Part shown: positions 47,493 through 56,761 of the stretch, one piece after another
How the letters are laid out: every line of letters begins with the position of its first letter
Numbering within the stretch: the stretch's first letter is position 1
Origin: Kitasatospora sp. NBC_00374
GTDB taxonomy: Bacteria > Actinomycetota > Actinomycetes > Streptomycetales > Streptomycetaceae
Assembly: GCF_041434935.1 (NCBI RefSeq)
Contig: NZ_CP107964.1
Span: 2,108,001-2,172,000, forward strand
DNA length: 64,000 nt
Reading direction: 5' to 3'
Notes under the pieces: model-generated
Told to the model about the DNA's origin: nothing
The model's input: only the letters and a program-made list of their open reading frames with translations
Database searches by the model: none
Program-made: the position numbers and the translations under genes

Positions 47493-50266
47493 CGGCTGTC
47501 TCCCGCTCTCAACTCGGTGGTGATCTGTCGACGGCCCCGGACCGCGGCCTCGGCCAGTACGCCCACGGTGGTGAGCGCGGCGACGGCCAGGGCCTGGACC
47601 AGGACGGGCAGTACGGCGGGCCGCAGCCCGGTGGGCACCGGGGTGCCGACCATCGACGACAGGTCGACGGCCGGCCCGAGCAGCGCCACCGCGGCCACCG
47701 CCGTCACAGCGCCGCCCACCGTCGCGACCAGCGCCTGCGGCAGGGCCTCGGCCAGCAGCAGCGCCACCGCCTGTCGCGGCCGCAGGCCCATCGTCCGCAG
47801 CCGCGCGAGCAGGGCCGCCCGTTCGGGTGCCGCCCGGACCAGGCCCAGCAGCACGGACAGCAGCGCGAACCCGGCCGCCCCGGCCACCGTCGCCCGGAAC
47901 AGCCGGTCCGCCGTCCGTTGCAGGGAGTCGGCGCTCAGCTCCGCGACCTTCGCGGCACTGGTGTGCACCTGGTTCACCGACCGCTCGGGGTCTTCGGCGC
48001 TCACCCCGGCCTCGTGGGCCAGCCGCCGCAGCCCGGCGTCGTCGATCGCCCCGAGGCCGAACCACCCGTTGGGGTGGGCCAGTTGCGCCAGGCGGGTGGC
48101 GGCCGGGCCGACCGGGAGCAGCACCGTGGCCCCGCTCCCGCCGGGAAGGGCGGGCGTACCGTCGACCACTCCGGCGAAGACGACGGGGAGGTCGGCTCGC
48201 CCGGGCAGGCGCAGGCTGTGCGCCCCGGCCGCCTGCCGGTTCGCCAGGTCCCGGGTGACCAGCGCGGGCACCGGGTCCGACGGTCCGCCGGCGGCGGCGA
48301 GCAGCGCCGGGTCGAACCGGCCCACCCCCACCGTCCGGGCCAGCTCCGCGTACGACACCGGGTCGACCACGACCAACGTCGCCCGCACCGGGACGCCGTC
48401 GGCGCCGACCATGGTCACCCCGTCGTCGGTCCGGACCGCGGTGGCGGTCCGGACACCGGGCAGCGCCGCCGCGGCCGTCAGGAACGCCTCCGGGAGGTCG
48501 GTGCCCGGCGCGGCGGTCACCTCGGCGTCGCCGCCCACGGCGACACGGGCCGCCTGGAGCCGGGCCGTGTCCACCGACGCCAGCACGGTGGCTCCGAAGC
48601 CCGCCGTGGTGACCGCGAGCACCAGCGCGAGCTGGGGCAGCAGCGACGGGCGCCGCCGGCCGTCTCCGCCCCGAGCCGCGCGGGCCAGGCCGAGGAAGCC
48701 GACCGCCCCTGGGCGCCGCCCGGCGGCCCGCGCCAGGGCCCCGATCAGCAGCGGCTGGAGCCGGGCCAGCAGCAGCGCCCCGGTGAGGGCCAGCAGCAGC
48801 GGGGCGGCGACCAGCAGCGGGTCCGGGCCCTCACCGGCCGGCGCCACGCCGCGGCGGCGGACCTCGGACACGGCGGCCGCCGTGACGGCGAGCACCAGCG
48901 CCTCCGCGGCCACCCGCCGCCAGCCGGCGGGCCGGCTCCGGTCGCCGAGCAGGCCGACGGCCCGGGCGGGGAACGCCAGCAGGGCGAGCACGGTCGTGGC
49001 GAGCGCGGCCGCCAGGGCGGCCGTCCAGCGCGGGGTCGGCAGCAGCAGGAGCGCGAGCCCGGTCGCCGCCGCGGCGGCCGGCAGCACCGTCACCGCCCCC
49101 TCGCCGAGCAGGCGGCGCAGGATCCCGGCGCGGGAGCCGCCGCGGGCCCGCAGCAGCCGCAGCTCCTGTGCCCGGCGGTCGGTGGTGAGCACGGCGGCCA
49201 GGCACAGCACCACGGCGGCGACCCCGGCCGCCCCGGCCGGGCCGGAGGCGGTGAGCGGGGCGGTGGCGGACTGCCGGGCCTGCGCCCGTTCGAGGAGGTC
49301 GGGCAGCACGGAGGTGATCCGCAGGTCCGACCGGGCGGTGACGCGGGTCAGCTCGGTGGCCGTCGGACCGGCGACGAACGCCCGGATCTCCCGTGCGGTC
49401 CCCGCGAGCCGGTCGGCGCGCAGCGCACCGGTGTCGACCGGCAGCCGCCAGAAGTCCTCGGACTGGACGCCCCAGGGCCGGAGCGCGGGCAGGGACTCGG
49501 GGCCGACCAGCGCGGCGGTCTGCCAGAAGGTCCGGGGCGGGATGTCGTCGTCGGTGTTGAGGCAGGCTCGGAGCAGGCAGGGCAGGCCGGTCCAGACCTC
49601 GTCCGCCGGATCGGCGGCGTACAGGCCGACCACCTGGACCAGCTGGCGGCCGTCCATGTTCGTCCCACCGTCGAGGACCGCGCCGAGCCCGGCGCCGATC
49701 GCCTTGGCGGCGGCTGTGGCGAGTGCGACCGGGACCGCGCCGTCCGGGCCGGGCCGGCCGCTCGGCCAGCGTCCCTCGACCAGCCGCACGTGCGAGGGCG
49801 CCTCGGCCACGTACGCCAGGGTGAGGGTGGGCGGCAGGCCGTCGGGGCGTGCCAGCTCCGGGTTCGTCAGCCTGCGGGGTTTCAGCGCCCGCGCGCCGTG
49901 GACGGGGCCGCTCGGATCGAGGCGGAAATCGTGGCCGGTGCGCGCGGTGAGGCGTCCGAGCACCACGTCGAGGTCCTGGGCGCTGCCGCCGGAGGCCGAG
50001 GCCGCGGTCGCCAGCAGGCTGGTCCCGGCCGGACCACTGCGGGCCAGGTAGCTGTGCAGTGCCCCGTCGGCGCCGCGGTCGAGCGCCCGGGGCAGGGCGG
50101 TGGCCAGCAGGACGACGGTGAAGGCGAGGACCGCGCTCAGCACCGCGGCGAGCGGCGTGGCGCGCAGCCGGGTGAGCACCCAGGGGGCGGGCCGCAGTGG
50201 CGGGCGGCCCGCGCCGCCCGGGGCCTGCGGGGCCGGCGGCCGGGCCGGGGTCACGGGCGCGCTCAC
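47489..50266 (-). CDS. FtsX/MacB-type ABC permease
   Basis: 925 residues from GTG 50266, overlapping the neighbouring permease stop as GTGA. Membrane segments occur near the N-terminus (LAAVLSAVLAFTVVLLATAL), in the middle (several, around residues 350-530) and near the C-terminus (FALLSVLLGLVRAAPERAAL). Large soluble extracytoplasmic domains lie between them. The layout is two FtsX units in one chain. It works with the ATPases at 46.5 and 53.7 kb, probably exporting a peptide, lipid or antibiotic or acting as a mechanotransmitter. Confidence 0.85.
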   Translation of the reverse strand: MSAPVTPARPPAPQAPGGAGRPPLRPAPWVLTRLRATPLAAVLSAVLAFTVVLLATALPRALDRGADGALHSYLARSGPAGTSLLATAASASGGSAQDLDVVLGRLTARTGHDFRLDPSGPVHGARALKPRRLTNPELARPDGLPPTLTLAYVAEAPSHVRLVEGRWPSGRPGPDGAVPVALATAAAKAIGAGLGAVLDGGTNMDGRQLVQVVGLYAADPADEVWTGLPCLLRACLNTDDDIPPRTFWQTAALVGPESLPALRPWGVQSEDFWRLPVDTGALRADRLAGTAREIRAFVAGPTATELTRVTARSDLRITSVLPDLLERAQARQSATAPLTASGPAGAAGVAAVVLCLAAVLTTDRRAQELRLLRARGGSRAGILRRLLGEGAVTVLPAAAAATGLALLLLPTPRWTAALAAALATTVLALLAFPARAVGLLGDRSRPAGWRRVAAEALVLAVTAAAVSEVRRRGVAPAGEGPDPLLVAAPLLLALTGALLLARLQPLLIGALARAAGRRPGAVGFLGLARAARGGDGRRRPSLLPQLALVLAVTTAGFGATVLASVDTARLQAARVAVGGDAEVTAAPGTDLPEAFLTAAAALPGVRTATAVRTDDGVTMVGADGVPVRATLVVVDPVSYAELARTVGVGRFDPALLAAAGGPSDPVPALVTRDLANRQAAGAHSLRLPGRADLPVVFAGVVDGTPALPGGSGATVLLPVGPAATRLAQLAHPNGWFGLGAIDDAGLRRLAHEAGVSAEDPERSVNQVHTSAAKVAELSADSLQRTADRLFRATVAGAAGFALLSVLLGLVRAAPERAALLARLRTMGLRPRQAVALLLAEALPQALVATVGGAVTAVAAVALLGPAVDLSSMVGTPVPTGLRPAVLPVLVQALAVAALTTVGVLAEAAVRGRRQITTELRAGDSR

Positions 50267-53200
50267 GTCTCCTCCACGAACCGCAGGCGGGCGGCCAGGT
50301 CTCGGTGCCGTCGTCCGCCGAGGAAGGCCGACAGCAGGGGCCCGGCGGCGATGGCCGCCGCCAGCAGGGCGGTGGGCCCGGCCGGCAGGTCGACCAGGAC
50401 CTCGGGGACCGGACGCCCGGCGGCGGGGGTGAGCACCACCAGGGGGACCACCAGATGGGCGATCAGGGTGCCGAGGCCGAGCCCCAGCGCCGTGCCGAGG
50501 CCCACCAGGACGGCCTGTTCGGCGACGGCTGTGCGGGCGAGTCGTCGCCGTGGCGCACCGAGGGCCAGCAGCACGGCGGACTCCCGCGCCCGTTCGGCCG
50601 CTCCGGCGGCCGCCGCCGCGGTGAAGCCGATCGCGGCCAGTACGGCGGCGGCGACGGCCAGCGCGGCCAGCGCGCTCTGGGGCGCCGCGCCGAGCGGGTC
50701 GGCGAGCAGCCTGGCCGCGGCCTCCTCGCGCAGGTCGAGGCTCTCGGCGCCGGCCGAGGAACGCAGGACCGCGGCGGCCCGCACCGGGGTGTCGTCGTGC
50801 GGGCCCGCGGCGGGCAGCCACCACTCGGACGGGACGGGGCGGTCCGCCCCGGCCGCGGCCAGCAGCCGCCCGGCGGCGGCCAGGTCGACGAGGACCGCCG
50901 TGTCGCCGACGGCGGGGAGCGAGCCGACGACAGCGGTGATCCGCAGCGGCACGACGGCCGCGCCGCCCACCGGGACGCGGACCAGGTCGCCGACCGAGGC
51001 GCCGACCGCCTCCAGGTAGCCGCGGGTGGCCAGGGCCGGCAGTTCCTTCGGGCCGGCCTGCGGCTGCCCGCCGGAGGCCGGGGTGAGGATGGCCCGGGCG
51101 TTCGCCCCCGCCGACGGTCCGGCCCGGTAGCCGAGGACGAGGAGGGCCGGCCGGTTCGGGGGGCCGGCACCCGGTGTCCAGCTCCCGTCGGAGGCGGCGG
51201 CGTCGGCCGGGGTGGTGACCGACCAGGTGAGCGCGGCGGGGGCGGCGACCTCCGTGGCGGGCCCCTGGGGGCTGTCGGCGACCGTGAGCCGGCGCACCGT
51301 CAGCTCGCCGATGACCTTCTCCCTCGGCTGGGCGCCGCCGGAGACCACGAACCCGGTCAGGGTCAGCGGCGCGGCGGCGGATCCGAGCGGGGCGCCGGCG
51401 GCCGTGGCCAGGTCGACCGAGGTGGTCGCCTCGCCTTCGGCGGGCAGCGCGGGCACCGGGACCCGGTGGGTCAGCCCGAGGCGGTCCGTCAGCAGCAGCC
51501 ACAGGTCGAGACGGCTGGGGCCGGTCGCGGGCGGGCCTGCCGAGCCGTCGGGCGTCCAGACCGATCGCGCCAGCACCCGGACGCCCAGCTCCAGGTCGAT
51601 CCGGGTGGGGTGGCCGGGAAGACGGAGGCCGGCCTCGTCGACGGGGCCCGGGGTGAGCGGGCCGAACAGGTCCCGCACGCTGCGGCCGTCGAGCAGGTCG
51701 GGCCGGACCGGCAGGTGGTCGGCGGCCTTGGCGGCGTCGAGCGCGATGAGCTGCCCGGTGCGGCCGCCCGGCAGCGGCTGCTCCGAGCGGAGCAGCGGTA
51801 TCAGGCGGTCGGCGCCGGGCAGGGAGCCGTAGCGGCCGACCTGGCCGATCGGGGCGACCGAGGAGGCGGTGATCCGCAGGCCGCCGGCGGTCGCGTAGTC
51901 CGCCTGGTCGCGTTGCGAGGCCGACCAGGCGGTGTGCTGTCCCAGCGCCAGCACGCCGCTGGACACCGCGAGTGTCAGCAGCAGTACGGGCCCGGTGGAG
52001 CGGGCGGGCCGGCGGGCCAGCTGCCAGCTGACCAGCGCGGTCGCCAGGCCGCGTCCCCGGGCCGCCAGCGTGCCGCCCAGCCGGGCCGCGTACGGGAGCA
52101 CCCGCAGGAGCAGCAGGCTGCCCGCGCACAGGGCGAGGGTGGGTGCCGCGATCAGCACGGGGTCGACGCCGCGTCGGCCCGTCCGGTCCGGGGCGGGTCC
52201 GCCGTGGCCGTGCCGGGCGAGCTGCTGGTAGGCCAGGGCGGCGAGGGCGAGCAGCGCCAGGTCCGCGCCGGATCGGGCCGCTCCGGCGACCAGGTTCTGC
52301 CGGCGGCCGGCCCGCCGCAGGGTGACGGCGCCGACCCGGCGGAGCAGTGCGGGGGCTGCGGTGAGCGCGACGCACGCCAGCGCGCAGCCGGCCGCGACGG
52401 GCCACAGGGTCCACCGGAGGCCGGTGTCCAGCGGGACCCGGGCGAGTGGCCCGAACCCGCCCAGGGCGCGCAGCAGCAGCGGGGTGAGCAGGGGTGCGAG
52501 CGCGGCGGCGGGCAGTGCGAGCAGCAGTGCCTCGACCGCGGCCAGTGCGGCCAGTTGCCGGCGGGCGGCGCCGCGGGCGGCGAGCAGGCTGTTCTCGTTC
52601 TCCTGACGGGCTGCCATGAGCGCGACGACCAGCAGCAGGGCCGCCGCGGCGAGCACGGCGAGTTGGAGGGCGCCGACCAGCAGGGTCGATCGGGAGACCA
52701 GCACGCTGGTCTTCAACTCGGCTATCAGCTCGGGAAGTTCGGTACGGACCTGGAGCCCGCTGGAACGCTGGAAGGCGAGCTGGAGCGGCTCGGCCCGGGC
52801 GCGCAGGGCGTCGACCTCGGCGGGCCGGGCGTCGCCGAACCCGGCCGTGACGAGCCAGTTCCGCCCGTCCTGCCGGATGCGGCCGGTGCCGAACACGGCC
52901 TCGTCGACCAGCATCGGGCCGTAGGTGGTGAAGCCGACCACCTGGATCTCCCGGCCGCCGAGCGGGTCCAGCCGCCAGTACGGCGCGGCGCGGTCCACCG
53001 CCCGGTACACACCGGTGAGCCGCAGGGTGAGGGGTGCGCCGCCGAACCGGTCGTCGAGGACCACCTGGGCGGGCAGCGCGTCGGGGGTCAGGCCGAGGCG
53101 GGTGAGCGCGGCCTGCGGTACGGCGGCCTCGACGGGGTCGCCGGGCCCGCCGGGCGGCGCCGGGAGCCGTCCGGCCGCCAGCTCCACCCGGCCGTGGTCG

Positions 53201-53586
53201 AGCGCGGCGAGCACGGTGAGGTCCGGGTCCTTGCCGCCGGAGTCCCCGGCGGGCCGGGGGGTGGCGGCTGCGGCGGGCAGCCCGTACGAGCGGCTGCGCG
53301 GGACGCTCTCGACCGTGGTGGGCAGCCGGCCGAACAGGTCGTCGGCGAAGGCCCGGACCGCCGCCTCGTCCTGGGCCCGCGCGCCGGCGTCACGGGTGCT
53401 GCCGACGAGGACGGTCGTCCTGGTCCGGTCCGGCCCCTGGAGTGCCTGGCGCAGGCCGGCCTCGCCGACGGTCCGGTCGAAGGCCACGAGCGTGGTGAGC
53501 ACGGTCGTGGTGATCAGTACCGTCAGCAGTACGGCCGCGGCGAGGGCTGGTCGCCCGCGCAGGCGGCGGACGACAAGGCCGAGCAT
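50263..53586 (-). CDS. FtsX/MacB-type ABC permease
   Basis: 1107 residues from ATG 53586. An N-terminal membrane helix (ALAAAVLLTVLITTTVLTTL) is followed by a big extracellular region, central FtsX helices (LLVGALQLAVLAAAALLLVV, then VEALLLALPAAALAPLLTPL), a second soluble region and a final FtsX module (ARESAVLLALGAPRRRLART). It is the first gene of a three-gene minus-strand operon and is divergent from a second ATPase gene. Both permeases share this duplicated topology. Confidence 0.87.
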   Translation of the reverse strand: MLGLVVRRLRGRPALAAAVLLTVLITTTVLTTLVAFDRTVGEAGLRQALQGPDRTRTTVLVGSTRDAGARAQDEAAVRAFADDLFGRLPTTVESVPRSRSYGLPAAAATPRPAGDSGGKDPDLTVLAALDHGRVELAAGRLPAPPGGPGDPVEAAVPQAALTRLGLTPDALPAQVVLDDRFGGAPLTLRLTGVYRAVDRAAPYWRLDPLGGREIQVVGFTTYGPMLVDEAVFGTGRIRQDGRNWLVTAGFGDARPAEVDALRARAEPLQLAFQRSSGLQVRTELPELIAELKTSVLVSRSTLLVGALQLAVLAAAALLLVVALMAARQENENSLLAARGAARRQLAALAAVEALLLALPAAALAPLLTPLLLRALGGFGPLARVPLDTGLRWTLWPVAAGCALACVALTAAPALLRRVGAVTLRRAGRRQNLVAGAARSGADLALLALAALAYQQLARHGHGGPAPDRTGRRGVDPVLIAAPTLALCAGSLLLLRVLPYAARLGGTLAARGRGLATALVSWQLARRPARSTGPVLLLTLAVSSGVLALGQHTAWSASQRDQADYATAGGLRITASSVAPIGQVGRYGSLPGADRLIPLLRSEQPLPGGRTGQLIALDAAKAADHLPVRPDLLDGRSVRDLFGPLTPGPVDEAGLRLPGHPTRIDLELGVRVLARSVWTPDGSAGPPATGPSRLDLWLLLTDRLGLTHRVPVPALPAEGEATTSVDLATAAGAPLGSAAAPLTLTGFVVSGGAQPREKVIGELTVRRLTVADSPQGPATEVAAPAALTWSVTTPADAAASDGSWTPGAGPPNRPALLVLGYRAGPSAGANARAILTPASGGQPQAGPKELPALATRGYLEAVGASVGDLVRVPVGGAAVVPLRITAVVGSLPAVGDTAVLVDLAAAGRLLAAAGADRPVPSEWWLPAAGPHDDTPVRAAAVLRSSAGAESLDLREEAAARLLADPLGAAPQSALAALAVAAAVLAAIGFTAAAAAGAAERARESAVLLALGAPRRRLARTAVAEQAVLVGLGTALGLGLGTLIAHLVVPLVVLTPAAGRPVPEVLVDLPAGPTALLAAAIAAGPLLSAFLGGRRHRDLAARLRFVEET

Positions 53587-53699
53587 CCGTTCCTCCCCAG
53601 TTCCGGCCGAGGAGCACCGGATAGCGGACGATGCTGTCAGATTTGGTCACTGTACGGAAGAGACTTGCGTTTCTTATGTGCTCAATGAGCAAATTCGAA

Positions 53700-53713
53700 C
53701 ATCGGCACCGATG
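53700..53713. promoter_or_regulatory. palindrome in the divergent ABC promoter region
   Basis: CATCGG-CA-CCGATG (53700-53713) lies in the 149-bp gap between the permease and ATPase starts, just before the GGGGGAG ribosome site of the ATPase. Confidence 0.4.
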
Positions 53714-53735
53714 ATCCGCCCAGGGGGAGAGCACC

Positions 53736-54452
53736 ATGACGCAGCATCGGGACCCGGCCACCGCACCGCCGCCCATGGTGGTGGTCGAGGACCTCCGCCG
53801 GAGCTTCGGCACCGGACCACAGGCCGTGCACGCCCTGCGCGGGGTCTCCTTCTCCGCCGGCCGCGGTGAACTCACCGCGCTCAAGGGCCGATCCGGATCC
53901 GGCAAGACCACCCTGCTGAACCTGGTGGGCGGCCTGGACAGGCCCACCGCCGGCAGCGTCCGACTGGACGGCACCGACCTCGCCGGCCTCACCGAGGACG
54001 GCAGGCTCGCCCTGCGCCGGGACCGGATCGGCTTCGTGTTCCAGTCCTTCGGCCTGATCCCGGTGCTGACCGCCGCCGAGAACGTCGGCGTCCCGATGCG
54101 CCTGCGCAGGGTGCCCGCCGCCCGCCGCGAGGAGCGGGCCCGCACCCTGCTCGCCATGGTCGGGCTGGCCGACCACGCCCGGCAGCGGCCCGGCGAACTC
54201 TCCGGCGGGCAGCAGCAACGCGTCGCCATCGCACGGGCGCTGGCCAACGAGCCCGCCCTGATCATCGCGGACGAGCCGACCGGCCAGCTCGACTTCGAGA
54301 CCGGGCGCTCGGTGATGCAGCTGCTGCGCGCCGTGGTGCGCAGCGAGGGGGTCACCGCCCTGGTCGCCACCCACGACCCCGCACTGATGGAGCTGGCCGA
54401 CCGGGTGGTGGAGCTGCGCGACGGCCGGATCGTCGAGGAGGTCCGCGCCTGA
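53736..54452 (+). CDS. ABC transporter ATPase (MacB/LolD type)
   Basis: 238 residues from ATG 53736. Walker A GRSGSGKTT, LSGGQQQRVAIA signature and LIIADEPTGQLD Walker B are present. The protein is a plain LolD/MacB-type ATPase without an extra domain. It is divergent from the permease operon that carries the AbrB-fused ATPase, so the system has two ATPases and two large permeases. Confidence 0.9.
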   Translation: MTQHRDPATAPPPMVVVEDLRRSFGTGPQAVHALRGVSFSAGRGELTALKGRSGSGKTTLLNLVGGLDRPTAGSVRLDGTDLAGLTEDGRLALRRDRIGFVFQSFGLIPVLTAAENVGVPMRLRRVPAARREERARTLLAMVGLADHARQRPGELSGGQQQRVAIARALANEPALIIADEPTGQLDFETGRSVMQLLRAVVRSEGVTALVATHDPALMELADRVVELRDGRIVEEVRA

Positions 54453-54482
54453 GACCGGCGGGGGAGCGCTCTCCCGCCGGTC
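54453..54482 (+). terminator. terminator after the ABC ATPase
   Basis: GACCGGCGGG (54453-54462) pairs perfectly with CCCGCCGGTC (54473-54482); the inner bases extend the stem. It starts right after the stop codon. Confidence 0.7.
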
Positions 54483-54700
54483 GGCCGCCACACAGCTCAC
54501 CAAAGCGCTGGGCGACGGCGCCTTCCAGGTCTGCTCGGCGCCGCACGTCACCCCGGTGGTCGGACTGACGGCCATGGCGCCGCGATGCGGCCGGCCGTGC
54601 GGCGGGCCGGGCGGTCCCGGGCCGACGCCCTCGGCCGGCCGGTCGCGGGCACGGCGGCCGAGGACGGTCCGGGGGTGTCACCGCGGCAGGAGGCGGCGCG

Positions 54701-54970
54701 TCACATCAGCGGGTAGTCGGGGGCCTTCGCGTTCGACTTGAGCTCGTCGTGGGCCTTGGTCAGCAGTTGCATGGCGAGGTCGTTGAGGGCCCGGGCCCCG
54801 GCGACCTCCTCGCCGACCCGGAGCTGCGGGGCGTCCGCCCGGTGCCGGGTGCTGTAGCCGTGCGAACGGACCTCCGTGCCGTCCGCCAGGCGGACCAGCG
54901 CGGCCGCCTTGGTGCGGTCGCCCTCCTCCTGGAACTCCATCTCGATGTGCCATCCGACCAGGGTTCTCAT
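54701..54970 (-). CDS. DUF1876 small protein (dsRBD-like fold)
   Basis: 89 residues from ATG 54970, with GGAGG 8 nt upstream. The sequence WHIEMEFQEEGDRTKAAALV, then RSHGYSTRHRADAPQLRVGE and LTKAHDELKSN fits DUF1876, a small actinobacterial family with a double-stranded-RNA-binding-like fold whose function is not known. It appears to be a single gene. A 218-bp stretch before it (54483-54700) has no gene I can support. Confidence 0.85.
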   Translation of the reverse strand: MRTLVGWHIEMEFQEEGDRTKAAALVRLADGTEVRSHGYSTRHRADAPQLRVGEEVAGARALNDLAMQLLTKAHDELKSNAKAPDYPLM

Positions 54971-55025
54971 CACTGCCACCTCCTGGGTGCGTTGGTGCGC
55001 TCCGACCCGGGCGCGTGCCGCCCGC

Positions 55026-55172
55026 TCAGCCCGGCGACCGTCCGCCGTCGGCCGGATCGCACTCCTCCCGGCCGGTGTCGGCGTGGACCACCTTGGCGGC
55101 CCGCTCGGGCCCCCCGGGGACGACCCGCTGAGGCCGGCCGCAGCGGGGGCAGATCAACGGGTCTTTCGGCAT
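55026..55172 (-). CDS. 48-residue zinc-ribbon-like protein
   Basis: ATG 55172 opens a 48-codon frame: MPKDPLICPRCGRPQRVV begins with a CPRCG knuckle and a third cysteine occurs near residue 37 (GREEC). It looks like a half zinc ribbon and uses normal high-GC codons. It lies between DUF1876 and the YndJ operon and there is no clear ribosome site. The function is unknown. Confidence 0.5.
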   Translation of the reverse strand: MPKDPLICPRCGRPQRVVPGGPERAAKVVHADTGREECDPADGGRSPG

Positions 55173-55265
55173 GACACCCGCCCGCGTGCGGACGGCCGAG
55201 GACGGACGGGCACGCGAGCCCTCCTTCTCTCTCAGTGTGCGCCGCCGACTGCGCCGAGGGCGATG

Positions 55266-55294
55266 TTGAACGCGTTCAGTTCTGTGCGTAGAGT
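55266..55294 (+). promoter_or_regulatory. promoter of the YndJ-like operon
   Basis: TTGAAC (55266-55271), 17 bp, TAGAGT (55289-55294). The -35 lies inside the first of two identical palindromic operators. Confidence 0.5.
55267..55278. promoter_or_regulatory. operator copy 1, TGAACGCGTTCA
   Basis: A perfect 12-bp palindrome overlapping the -35 box. The identical sequence recurs 44 bp downstream. Confidence 0.6.
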
Positions 55295-55310
55295 CTGCGG
55301 CAGCAGAGTT

Positions 55311-55322
55311 TGAACGCGTTCA
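55311..55322. promoter_or_regulatory. operator copy 2, TGAACGCGTTCA
   Basis: The second perfect copy, here extended to TTGAACGCGTTCAA, lies just before the ribosome site of the YndJ-like gene. Spacing of 44 bp puts both copies on nearly the same face of the helix. Confidence 0.6.
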
Positions 55323-55335
55323 AGAGGGGGCTTCC

Positions 55336-56154
55336 GTGACCGTCCTGGTCAACCTGATCGTGCTGCTCGGCATGGTCGCCGTCCTCCCGCTGGGTCTGCG
55401 GCTGACCTACGGCCGGGGCTCGCGGACCGCCCGCTGGTGGCCCGTCGCCGCCCTCCCGGGCGCCGTCGCGCTCTGGCTGCCGCGCGGCCCCACCGCCGCC
55501 GCGGCCGCCGGGGTCTACGCGCTCGCCACCCTGGCGCTCGCGGCCCGGGCCCCGCTCCGGCTCGCCCGCACCCGCTCCCTCGCCCCGGCCGAGGCCGCCG
55601 TCCTGACCGCGCTCACCGCCCCCTCGGTCGCCGGACTCGCCCTGGTCGCCGAGCGCGCCGGGTACCGGCTGTTCGGCTTCGACCTCGACATCCTGGCCCT
55701 GACCGTCCCGCACTTCCACTTCGCGGGCTTCGCCGCCGCACTCGTCGCCGGGCTGGTCTGCCGCACCGCACCCGCCCGGCCCGCCGCCCGGCTCGCCGCG
55801 CTCAGCGTGCCCGCCGGCACCCTGCTGGTCCTCGCCGGCTACTTCGTCGACGACTGGGCCGAACTGCTCGGCGCCCTGGTGCTCACCGCCGGCATGTGGC
55901 TGGTCGGGCTGGTCACCTGGCAGGACCTGCGGCACCGCACCGCCGACCGGGTCACCGGACGCCTGCTGGGCACCTCCGCCGCCGTCCTCGCCGCGACCAT
56001 GCTGCTCGCCCTCTGGTGGGCGCTCGGCGAGGCGTCCGGCATCCCCCACCCGACCCTGACCTGGATGGCCGCCACCCACGGCCTGGGCAACGCGCTCGGC
56101 TTCGCCCTGTGCGGCCTGCTCGCCTGGCACCGACTCGAGGAGCAGCACCGATGA
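55336..56154 (+). CDS. YndJ-like integral membrane protein
   Basis: 272 residues from GTG 55336 with AGAGGGGG upstream. About eight or nine membrane helices are visible and the pattern LTVPHFHFAGFAAALVAGL resembles the YndJ family of uncharacterised membrane proteins. It overlaps the DUF1990 gene by ATGA. Two identical operators upstream show that the pair is tightly regulated, but the regulator is not adjacent. Confidence 0.72.
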   Translation: MTVLVNLIVLLGMVAVLPLGLRLTYGRGSRTARWWPVAALPGAVALWLPRGPTAAAAAGVYALATLALAARAPLRLARTRSLAPAEAAVLTALTAPSVAGLALVAERAGYRLFGFDLDILALTVPHFHFAGFAAALVAGLVCRTAPARPAARLAALSVPAGTLLVLAGYFVDDWAELLGALVLTAGMWLVGLVTWQDLRHRTADRVTGRLLGTSAAVLAATMLLALWWALGEASGIPHPTLTWMAATHGLGNALGFALCGLLAWHRLEEQHR

Positions 56155-56669
56155 CCGCCACACCGTTCAGCTACCGCGAGGTCGGCGCGACCACCCGGCC
56201 GGGGCCGCTGCCCGACGGGTACCACCACCTGCACCACCGCGTCCTGATCGGCCACGGCCGCGACGTCCTGGAGGCCGCCGGGGCCGCCGTCACGACCTGG
56301 CGGATGCACCGCGAGGCGGGCGTCCGGGTCCACTCCCCCGCCGGGCGCGCCGAGGCCGGCGTCCGGGTGGACTGCGCGGTCGGCGCCGGGCCGCTGCGGA
56401 TCGTCGCACCCTGCCGGGTGGTGTGGGCGGCCCGGGAGCCGGACCGGATCGGCTTCTCCTACGGGACCCTCGGCGGGCACCCCGAACGCGGCGAGGAGGC
56501 CTTCGTCGTCGAGCTGGACGCGGCACTGGCGGTCTGGTTCACGGTGACCGCCTTCAGCCGCCCGGCCCGCTGGTACACCCGCCTGGCGGGGCCCGCCGTA
56601 CCCGTCCTGCAGAAGCTGTACGCGCGCCGCTGCGGCCGGGTCCTGCGCCGGATCGCCGCGGACCGATGA
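56151..56669 (+). CDS. DUF1990 family protein
   Basis: 172 residues from ATG 56151. The segments FSYREVGATTRPGPLPDGYH, IVAPCRVVWAAREPDRIGFS and GTLGGHPERGEEAFVVELD agree with DUF1990, a soluble family with unknown role and a lipid-binding-like fold. It is translationally coupled to the YndJ-like protein, suggesting a shared membrane or lipid role. Confidence 0.82.
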   Translation: MTATPFSYREVGATTRPGPLPDGYHHLHHRVLIGHGRDVLEAAGAAVTTWRMHREAGVRVHSPAGRAEAGVRVDCAVGAGPLRIVAPCRVVWAAREPDRIGFSYGTLGGHPERGEEAFVVELDAALAVWFTVTAFSRPARWYTRLAGPAVPVLQKLYARRCGRVLRRIAADR

Positions 56670-56761
56670 CCCTCCCGCTCCCGGCTCCGGTCCGGGCCTG
56701 GCGCTCACCTCGGCGGCGAGCCCCGGGAGTGCCAGACTGGAGGGGAGCTCCGGAGGTTGTC

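Noticed and set aside
46539-50051. A 1170-codon plus-strand open frame opposite the ABC operon.
   Set aside because: It is Ser/Arg/Ala-rich and repetitive and lies opposite clear ATPase and FtsX permease genes. Antisense shadow.
54483-54660. A coding-looking stretch (for example AFQVCSAPHVTPVVGLTAMA) after the ABC ATPase terminator.
   Set aside because: No start, no family recognised and it dissolves into Gly/Pro/Arg after 40 codons. Possibly a remnant but not supportable.
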